Shown piece after piece: positions 22,395-26,897 of a DNA stretch of 26,897 bases. A program made the translations under genes and the position numbers. Under the pieces are notes generated by a model. The model did not search any database and was not told the DNA's origin. It saw nothing but the letters and a program-made list of their open reading frames with translations. The DNA comes from a virus. The stretch covers positions 1 through 26,897 of IMG/VR virus record IMGVR_UViG_3300032246_001148; one strand, written 5' to 3'. Numbering within the stretch: the first letter of the stretch is position 1; each line of letters starts with the position of its first letter.

Positions 22395-22524
22395 TATGAA
22401 CCCTCTTGACGGCATCGGCGGCTATTCTGGCATCCTCTGCCGAAATAAGCCGCCTTTCAGAGAGATACGAACTTAATGCTTCAACAACCTTAATTAAAGT
22501 TAGCAAAAATGCTAACCAGTTCAT
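22318..22524 (-). CDS. Small inner-membrane protein, possible Rz-like partner
   Basis: 68 residues; the ATG overlaps the holin-like stop as ATGA. One hydrophobic segment (about 3-20, 'WLAFLLTLIKVVEALSSYL') is followed by an amphipathic helix 'SERRLISAEDARIAADAVKRVHNALVAGDAVDV', a common phage small-protein pattern. The arrangement (membrane segment, then helix, gene overlapped by a lipoprotein gene) resembles an inner-membrane spanin, although the periplasmic part is short (about 48 residues). It could instead be another type of lysis accessory protein. Confidence 0.6.
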   Translation of the reverse strand: MNWLAFLLTLIKVVEALSSYLSERRLISAEDARIAADAVKRVHNALVAGDAVDVSPDGLRRPDSNQRD

Positions 22525-22694
22525 GTAGTTGGTTTCTTAGACAGAACAGACCAAATGGCAACGCCAACTGTAACGCCAGCGCCAACCAACTCATTTCCCA
22601 TGTCTGTTGTGATAAATCCTTTGCCAGCAGCATAACCAGCAATAGCAGCAAGCAAAGCGCGGATAATCCCGCCAACCTGATCTGATGTCATCAT
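22521..22694 (-). CDS. Holin-like small membrane protein
   Basis: 57 residues: MMTSDQVGGIIRALLAAIAG, then YAAGKGF, an Asp-Glu turn and 'LVGAGVTVGVAIWSVLSKK'. Two hydrophobic segments (about 8-24 and 36-51), a short turn and a positively charged end give the shape of a class II holin or antiholin. This 'DQVGGIxRALLAAxxGYxxGKGxI' family is common in phages of alpha- and gammaproteobacteria beside endolysins. AGGAG lies 3 bases before ATGATG, which overlaps the endolysin stop as ATGA. A 61-codon frame at 22490-22675 crosses it in another phase and is a shadow. Confidence 0.78.
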   Translation of the reverse strand: MMTSDQVGGIIRALLAAIAGYAAGKGFITTDMGNELVGAGVTVGVAIWSVLSKKPTT

Positions 22695-23188
22695 TTTCTC
22701 CTAGCTAATTGGAAGTGCATGGGGTCATTATCCCCCGGCTCTCCCCTCCATGTGAAACCATACTTTTTCATGATTTCAACAAAAGTCTTATCAATCATTC
22801 CCGGTTTCCAATGAGACGGGAACTGGTTTCGGCTTGGATCCATGTCTATGGCACAAGCCCAAGAATGGACAGATAGGGACGATCCATTCCGCTGTAATCT
22901 ATAGCAAAATACGCCGCCTGTCACATCTAAATGCAATTCTTTTATCCTGTCGTGCCCCATAGTCTGTAGGACGTCAGTGAAAGCATCTGTAAAGGTTTGA
23001 AGAGTTTTTTTGTGGACCCTAATATGAGGTAAGGAAGTTTCCTTACCATCGCTATAGAACATGGGGTATGGCGGGGTCCAGAGCACTACGTTCTTTATTT
23101 CCCACGCACGATCAGCACTTTCACCGCCTCGCGGGTCTCCGTAGAAAGAGTTTAGTGCGGCTAGGTCTTCGTGGGGCCAGTCGGTCAT
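22691..23188 (-). CDS. M15-family peptidase endolysin
   Basis: 165 residues. Motifs of the M15 (D-Ala-D-Ala carboxypeptidase or L-Ala-D-Glu peptidase) family: 'SVHSWACAIDMDP' with H108 and D115 as zinc ligands, and 'DPMHFQ' with H158 as the third ligand and general-base region. No signal peptide is visible, so export would depend on the holin. The region 40-90 is a substrate-binding beta sheet. It lies between the membrane/coiled-coil protein and the holin-like gene, with both ends overlapping by 3-4 bases, so the lysis cassette is tightly coupled. Confidence 0.87.
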   Translation of the reverse strand: MTDWPHEDLAALNSFYGDPRGGESADRAWEIKNVVLWTPPYPMFYSDGKETSLPHIRVHKKTLQTFTDAFTDVLQTMGHDRIKELHLDVTGGVFCYRLQRNGSSLSVHSWACAIDMDPSRNQFPSHWKPGMIDKTFVEIMKKYGFTWRGEPGDNDPMHFQLARRK

Positions 23189-23427
23189 TTGTCTGCCTTA
23201 GCGTCAAGTTTGTCGTATATGCGTTGAAACATATCTTCAATATGTTTCATGGTTATGTTAAAATCGTCTTTGGCTACGTAACTTTTTGGTAAATCGACTT
23301 CAATTTCATGAAGGTCTTTTCTTAACTGGCTTACGGCATCGTATAATGACCGTGCGAACCATCCAATGACCGCAAGCGTAGCCCCGCCTGCCAAATTAAT
23401 TAGCGTTTGCGTTTCCATCAGACTCAT
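23185..23427 (-). CDS. Membrane-anchored coiled-coil protein of the lysis cassette
   Basis: 80 residues from the ATG at 23427 (MSLMETQTLINLAGG...), with GAGG upstream; an internal ATG at 23418 is possible. One transmembrane segment (about 9-27, 'INLAGGATLAVIGWFARSL') is followed by a charged helix (28-48, 'DAVSQLRKDLHEIEVDLPKSYV') and a second helix ('ITMKHIEDMFQRIYDKLDAKADK'). This resembles XhlA/BhlA-type or holin-like phage proteins, known in clusters with endolysins. It overlaps the glycosyltransferase stop by 32 bases. Confidence 0.75.
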   Translation of the reverse strand: MSLMETQTLINLAGGATLAVIGWFARSLYDAVSQLRKDLHEIEVDLPKSYVAKDDFNITMKHIEDMFQRIYDKLDAKADK

Positions 23428-24508
23428 GTCCAGCCTCTGATTTACCCATCACATAGTCAAGATTCGCTTTAAGTCTAGCGTCATCTGGAGAATGTTCCAA
23501 AGCCAATTTTGCCTGTTCGATTGATATATCAGTCAGCCCCAAATGCCAAGCCGCAATAGACAATAAATCGTGTGCCTGATATCCCCAAACTGCTGGATCG
23601 CAAGTATAAACCAGATGGCGATCTTTGATTTGCAAGGCCCTCATGGCCATAGCAAAGCATTCCGGCCAGCGGCTTTGGCGGTAATACAGAAGAGCTAATT
23701 CGCACCACGGCTCACGGGTATTAGGAGCTTCTCCAGCCGCCTGTAAATACCACTTTTCCGCCTCGTACCAATTGCCCTTCTCCCCGTAGCATTTGCCCAT
23801 AACGCGCATGGCGTAGCACCGTTCGTTTTGATTGCTCTCCGCATCCATCGTCAGGTACTTTTTAAGCGCAACTATGGATTCATCCCATCGTTGGTAAAAA
23901 CTAAGCTCACGTGCGTAGTAAAAGAAATGCGTTGGCTGACGGTCATCTTCTTTAACCGCAACATCCAAAATTTCCATGTACTGGCCACGAGACTTTGTTG
24001 GGTCTGGGTGATGGCTGACAAGGAGCTTTGGAACCCAAGCCTTAACCTCTTCAACACGAGCGTCAATACGAAGATCCTCATGGCATGGGTGGAACCAGTG
24101 ATATCCATGACGGCTGTGAATCTTGCGATAGGGAAACTTAATTCCCATCCCCCAGTCAAAATAATACCAAAGGTTGGTTGTCTTGCCCTGCTCCCAAACC
24201 TCTTCAATAGCGTCCCGCCAACCGGGTTCAAGCACCTCATCCAGATCCAAGCTGATGCAGATGTCTATATCAGCCGGAATCAGGGCTAAGGCGGCATTAC
24301 GGGCTATATCAAAGCGCCACGGACGCACATGGATGTTGTGAACCACCGCACCGCAAACACGGGCCAAATCAATAGTCCGGTCAGTGCTACCAGTGTCTGC
24401 GATTAGGATTAAATCAGCGTCTTTAGCAGAATTGCAAAACCGTTCGACAAACTGTTCTTCATTCTTCGCAACAGCATATACGCAGATCTTTAGATTTCTG
24501 TCTCCCAC
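23396..24508 (-). CDS. GT2 glycosyltransferase with TPR-like C-terminal domain
   Basis: 370 residues, GTG start at 24508 with AAGGAGAGG just upstream. The N-terminal 195 residues are a family 2 glycosyltransferase: 'VYAVAKNEEQFVERF' (11-24), 'ILIADTGSTDRTIDLA' (34-49), 'RPWRFDIARNAAL' (62-74) and the metal-binding 'SLDLDEVLEPGW' (86-97). Residues about 195-350 form TPR-like helical pairs ('AMRVMGKCYGEKGNWYEAEKWYLQAA', 'PWCELALLYYRQSRWPECFAMAMRAL', 'AHDLLSIAAWHLGLTDISIEQAKLAL'). Such fusions often glycosylate proteins. No sugar-nucleotide gene is nearby. The genes around it suggest fibre, virion or surface modification, but the target is unknown. Confidence 0.87.
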   Translation of the reverse strand: MGDRNLKICVYAVAKNEEQFVERFCNSAKDADLILIADTGSTDRTIDLARVCGAVVHNIHVRPWRFDIARNAALALIPADIDICISLDLDEVLEPGWRDAIEEVWEQGKTTNLWYYFDWGMGIKFPYRKIHSRHGYHWFHPCHEDLRIDARVEEVKAWVPKLLVSHHPDPTKSRGQYMEILDVAVKEDDRQPTHFFYYARELSFYQRWDESIVALKKYLTMDAESNQNERCYAMRVMGKCYGEKGNWYEAEKWYLQAAGEAPNTREPWCELALLYYRQSRWPECFAMAMRALQIKDRHLVYTCDPAVWGYQAHDLLSIAAWHLGLTDISIEQAKLALEHSPDDARLKANLDYVMGKSEAGHESDGNANAN

Positions 24509-24552
24509 AGTCCCTCTCCTTCTGGACGGTCTTCAGCGCCATAAGCCCACAT
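24490..24552 (-). CDS. 20-residue ORF with a perfect ribosome binding site; leader peptide candidate
   Basis: AGGAGG (24565-24560) lies 7 bases before an ATG (24552), which opens a 20-codon frame, MWAYGAEDRPEGEGLWETEI, ending at 24490, 16 bases inside the glycosyltransferase gene in another frame. The site is stronger and better spaced than many real starts here. It could be a leader peptide that couples or slows glycosyltransferase translation, or a functional microprotein. Its peptide matches nothing I recognise, so the call rests on the ribosome site and overlap alone. Confidence 0.45.
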   Translation of the reverse strand: MWAYGAEDRPEGEGLWETEI

Positions 24553-24578
24553 TGGCTTGCCTCCTATATTTTTAAAAA

Positions 24579-25409
24579 TTATGTCCAAGCATAATATGAC
24601 ATTCCACCAGCCCCTCCGCCGCCGCCAGCATCCGCATCACTAGATGTAACACCGCCTCCGCCGCCACCAGCGCCAATAACCCATGCTTTCATAGAATTTG
24701 TACCGGCAGGAATAGAGTAAGATGTGCCAGAAATTAAAACAACTGTTGTGGTTCCGTTGAATTGTAAAATTATAATTCCTGCGCCACCTGCGCCACCCGG
24801 ATGGCTTGCAGCAAAACCAGCAGCACCACCACCACCACCGCCATAACTTCCACCGCCGCCAGAACCACCATACCATCCAGCTCCGCCGCCGCCTGCTCCT
24901 ATTCCTGTTCCCGGACTTCCGTTTTTAGCATCCGATGGGGTTGACCCTGAATCAGCGCCAGCGCCTCCTGTTCCAAGAGAATATCCGGTTCCAGATAAAG
25001 CGGAGCTTAAGCCATTATAATCTGTAGGAGTGCCGCCATTTCCACCTGCACCGCCGCTTTCAGGATTACCATTGTTTGCATTTATTGCGCCACCACCGCC
25101 ACCACCTTTGTCTCCGCTTGAATAAGGTCCGTATCCACCGGAAACATTTGCTGTTCCACCTGTTGCTGTACCGCCATTTGCATTTGAACCGCCGTTATCA
25201 ACTCCACCTTGTCCGCCATTCGCAGTAATGCTTACGGAAAGATAAGATAAGGTTGTTGCTCCTCCTGTTCCACCAGATCCACCTCCGGCGATTCCAGCAG
25301 ATCCGCCAGATCCAATTGTATAAGATATTGTTCCGGTATATTTTCCTGTAGAGGCAGAAAAGCCAAACGCTTTGGCGGACGCAGCGCCACGAGTTGTAAT
25401 AGTAGGCAT
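24579..25409 (-). CDS. Glycine-rich adhesin-like protein
   Basis: 276 residues; AGAGGGG precedes the ATG. The opening 'MPTITTRGAASAKAFGF' is common to small phage fibre or adhesin proteins. The body is a long series of GGxGG and GGGG blocks, including 'SYTIGSGGSAGIAGGGSGG' near residue 30 and 'GGGGAGWYGGSGGGG' near 175. It ends with 'ISGTSYSIPAGTNSMKAWVIGAGGGGG' and 'AGGMSYYAWT'. The order is reversed relative to the usual glycine-rich domain: the normal entry strand (WVIGAGGGGG) is at the C-terminus and the normal second half (ISYTIGSGGSAG) at the N-terminus. Possible receptor-binding or fibre-tip role. Confidence 0.75.
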   Translation of the reverse strand: MPTITTRGAASAKAFGFSASTGKYTGTISYTIGSGGSAGIAGGGSGGTGGATTLSYLSVSITANGGQGGVDNGGSNANGGTATGGTANVSGGYGPYSSGDKGGGGGGAINANNGNPESGGAGGNGGTPTDYNGLSSALSGTGYSLGTGGAGADSGSTPSDAKNGSPGTGIGAGGGGAGWYGGSGGGGSYGGGGGGAAGFAASHPGGAGGAGIIILQFNGTTTVVLISGTSYSIPAGTNSMKAWVIGAGGGGGGVTSSDADAGGGGGAGGMSYYAWT

Positions 25410-25418
25410 TAGCCCCTC

Positions 25419-25907
25419 TTATGCAAACTTGGTTTGTGAAGCTAGAACCGTAAACGCAGCACTGCCGGTTTTTATAATAGTGTAAGTGTAAACGTCCAAG
25501 CTGGATGCGTTACCTGCCGACCAAGCAGTACCGCCCTGATATTTCGGCGTTACAGAGCTGCCGTCAACCTGCACCGCATTGTTGTAGTAAGGCGTTGAAC
25601 CCTGCGTCACCAGAAAAGCAACTGTGATTGTCTGGCCAGTTGACATCAGTGTGTTGAGAGATGTGCCGGAACTGCCGCGAAAGTTAACCGTCCAATTAGC
25701 TGACGCATTGCTGGTGTAATACAATATTGACTGTGTGGTGACATCAAAGTTAATGGTACCAGTAGCCGCCGTAGCGCTTACGGTTGTTGTTTCCGCAGAA
25801 TTGGTGAGGATAGATGCCAGTGAAGATGAATTACCAAGCAGAGAGACTGTGGCCCCGCTGTTTGATAAAGCATCCGCAAATGCGCCCAGATTACGAGCTT
25901 GTGTCAT
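25419..25907 (-). CDS. Tail fibre / baseplate-type protein
   Basis: 162 residues with GGAG upstream. It begins MTQARNLGAFADALSNSGATVSLL, typical of small phage fibre-associated proteins, then has Thr/Ser-rich beta structure ('TINFDVTTQSILYYTSNASANWTVNFRGSSGTSL' and 'GQTITVAFLVTQGSTPYYNNAVQVDG', then 'WSAGNASSLDVYTYTIIKTGSAAFTVLASQTKFA'). This beta-sandwich pattern is widespread at fibre and head-fibre tips of alphaproteobacterial and cyanobacterial phages. It sits between the chaperone and the glycine-rich adhesin. Confidence 0.75.
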   Translation of the reverse strand: MTQARNLGAFADALSNSGATVSLLGNSSSLASILTNSAETTTVSATAATGTINFDVTTQSILYYTSNASANWTVNFRGSSGTSLNTLMSTGQTITVAFLVTQGSTPYYNNAVQVDGSSVTPKYQGGTAWSAGNASSLDVYTYTIIKTGSAAFTVLASQTKFA

Positions 25908-25920
25908 TCTGAATCTCCAA

Positions 25921-26388
25921 TCATGGTTTTACGGGCCATGATACTGACCACGGAAACCCATTTGATTCTGGTATATCACGCAATGCCTGACGATAGGTAG
26001 CCCAAGCGTTTTTATCAACTTTAGCGTCAGCAAGTTGGGTCCAGTCACAATCAGAAAGGAGCTTGTTACGGTTTTCACGAACCTGCTCTGCCTGCTTAGC
26101 ATCTTTGGATGCTTTGTATGCCGTCTCATCTTCAGCATTGTCAAAGATAGGCCCCAGCACATATTTGGTGTACCACTGACCGTCTATTTGCTCTACGCCA
26201 TTATACTGACTGTATTGATAGACAGTGCCGCCGGTAGCTTGCGGGCCTTCAAACACTGGATCAGCGCCCAGCTCGTTAAGAACCTCAACGGTGGTTTGTT
26301 CCCATGATGCGCCAGTCGTGTTTGCATGATATGAGCGAAACTCGCTTTCATACATGACCTGACCTGTATCTCTAATCCGAATGAGCAT
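25921..26388 (-). CDS. Tail fibre assembly chaperone (Phage_tail_APC-like)
   Basis: 155 residues; AGGTG precedes the ATG. The N-terminal part (MLIRIRDTGQVMYESEFRSYH...) is of the Rossmann-free, beta-rich kind seen in fibre-assembly proteins. The C-terminal block 'VRENRNKLLSDCDWTQLADAKVDKNAWATYRQALRDIPESNGFPWSVSWPVKP' (about 103-155) matches the phage tail assembly chaperone signature 'RNxLLxxxDWTQLxDxxxxxxxxWxxYRQALRDIPxxxGFPxxVxWPxxP'. It should assist folding or assembly of the neighbouring fibre proteins, and lies between two fibre genes. Confidence 0.88.
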   Translation of the reverse strand: MLIRIRDTGQVMYESEFRSYHANTTGASWEQTTVEVLNELGADPVFEGPQATGGTVYQYSQYNGVEQIDGQWYTKYVLGPIFDNAEDETAYKASKDAKQAEQVRENRNKLLSDCDWTQLADAKVDKNAWATYRQALRDIPESNGFPWSVSWPVKP

Positions 26389-26395
26389 TTTTCAC

Positions 26396-26897
26396 CTATG
26401 CGATTGCAAGGAAGATATAAGATCCGCCACTAACATTAATTGCGGCTAGAACTGATGAGTTTAGCGCAAAGCCAGTTGATACTGTTGTCACTGAGCCAAG
26501 CGTAGCAGTTTCAGCCGCCGTGCTGTTTATCAACAGATACGGGTCTGTCAATGTGGTCATGCCACGAGCCGTATCGTAAACGTACCAACCGCCACTGCTA
26601 TCGGTGCGCTTAATTAAAACAAACCTAGCCCCGCCTGTGAAACCACAGTTGATGGTCTGGGTTGTTCCGTTGCCTGTGTAAGTTCCAACTTTGCTGACAC
26701 CAGAAACGGTAGCAAAGAGATAAGCAACATAAGTCGAACCTGACCCATTTGTTGTTGTATTTGCGCCAACACTGAATACAGATGAAGTTGGTAATGTTGA
26801 ATTGAAATAACCTGAATAAAAACCAGTGTCAAAGGGTCCGGCATCATCCAAAAGTCCAACTGTACCAGAAAGTACTGTTGTATTAGCCAATACACCC
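26396..26897 (-). CDS. Tail fibre protein, C-terminal part only (DUF7483-like), cut by right edge
   Basis: The open frame continues through the right edge; a TTG at 26890 is inside it and should not be taken as the start. The visible 166 residues contain the DUF7483-type fibre domain: 'VAYLFATVSGVSKVGTYTGNGTTQTINCGFTGGARFVLIKRTDSSGGWYVYDTARGM' then 'DPYLLINSTAAET' and 'STGFALNSS' with 'GGSYIFLAIA' at the end. The block is common at fibre C-termini of marine and freshwater phages. Eight bases separate it from the chaperone gene. Confidence 0.82.
   Translation of the reverse strand, partial: GVLANTTVLSGTVGLLDDAGPFDTGFYSGYFNSTLPTSSVFSVGANTTTNGSGSTYVAYLFATVSGVSKVGTYTGNGTTQTINCGFTGGARFVLIKRTDSSGGWYVYDTARGMTTLTDPYLLINSTAAETATLGSVTTVSTGFALNSSVLAAINVSGGSYIFLAIA

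Noticed and set aside
22490-22675. 61-codon leftward hydrophobic frame
   Set aside because: It runs in another phase over the 57-residue holin-like gene, lacks a ribosome site, and its hydrophobicity comes from the Ala/Leu-rich codons of the real gene.
24640-24876. Trp/Arg-rich leftward frame (WRRWW runs)
   Set aside because: Frame-shifted reading of the glycine-rich adhesin codons.
26396-26890. TTG at 26890 as the true start of the last fibre gene
   Set aside because: The reading frame is open to the window edge (G-V-L-A-N-T) and no ribosome site precedes the TTG, so the gene is more likely cut by the edge.

Overview
The window is part of a short-tailed (podovirus-type) phage or prophage genome whose host is most likely an alphaproteobacterium. 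The phage evidence is a recombination cassette (YqaJ-type exonuclease, ERF annealing protein, mini-SSB), a lysis cassette, tail adaptor and nozzle proteins, a virion lytic transglycosylase and tail fibre genes. The host inference rests on a GcrA-family regulator, which is essentially an alphaproteobacterial cell-cycle factor, and a carph-isopro/Cro-like repressor of the type common in phages of that class. No integrase, terminase, portal, major capsid, DNA polymerase, tRNA, rRNA or CRISPR array is present, so this is only a part of the genome and its lifestyle cannot be decided.

Layout. (1) 1-2050, leftward: Cro-like regulator, DUF1064-type nuclease-like protein, DnaD/DnaT-like replication protein, MazG-like/DUF6378 protein, and the start of a gene cut by the left edge. 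(2) 2051-2124: compact divergent control region with two face-to-face promoters and an imperfect palindrome. (3) 2125-6752, rightward: gcrA, a possible PD-(D/E)XK protein, YqaJ exonuclease, ERF, a DUF1367-like protein, mini-SSB, adenine DNA methyltransferase, HNH endonuclease, an unknown protein and a winged-helix protein, mostly with ATGA-type overlaps. (4) 6709-26897, leftward late module. Read from the right edge it runs: fibre protein (cut), tail-fibre chaperone, fibre protein, glycine-rich adhesin, 20-codon leader ORF, GT2-TPR glycosyltransferase, membrane/coiled-coil protein, M15 endolysin, 57-aa holin-like protein, spanin-like overlapping pair, metallophosphoesterase, two small proteins, an extended -10 promoter, a small virion-like protein, tail adaptor, tail nozzle, glycine-rich fibre, a repeat protein, GNAT, two giant internal virion proteins and a final small protein. 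The rightward and leftward blocks meet tail to tail with a 44-bp coding overlap.

How the parts fit. The early rightward genes look like a self-contained recombination and DNA-modification set under a Cro-type switch. The late genes build the tail tip, fibres and ejection apparatus and lyse the cell. The most unusual object is the 1174-aa virion-type protein at 7233-10757. Its C-terminal third carries a GNAT-like acetyltransferase domain followed by an ADP-ribosyltransferase-like domain. Both lie in a low-GC insert between repeated Gly-Gly/ADGG linker motifs, and the GNAT part is bounded by a 17-bp near-perfect direct repeat exactly 158 codons apart. That pattern suggests a swappable effector module carried into the cell with the DNA.
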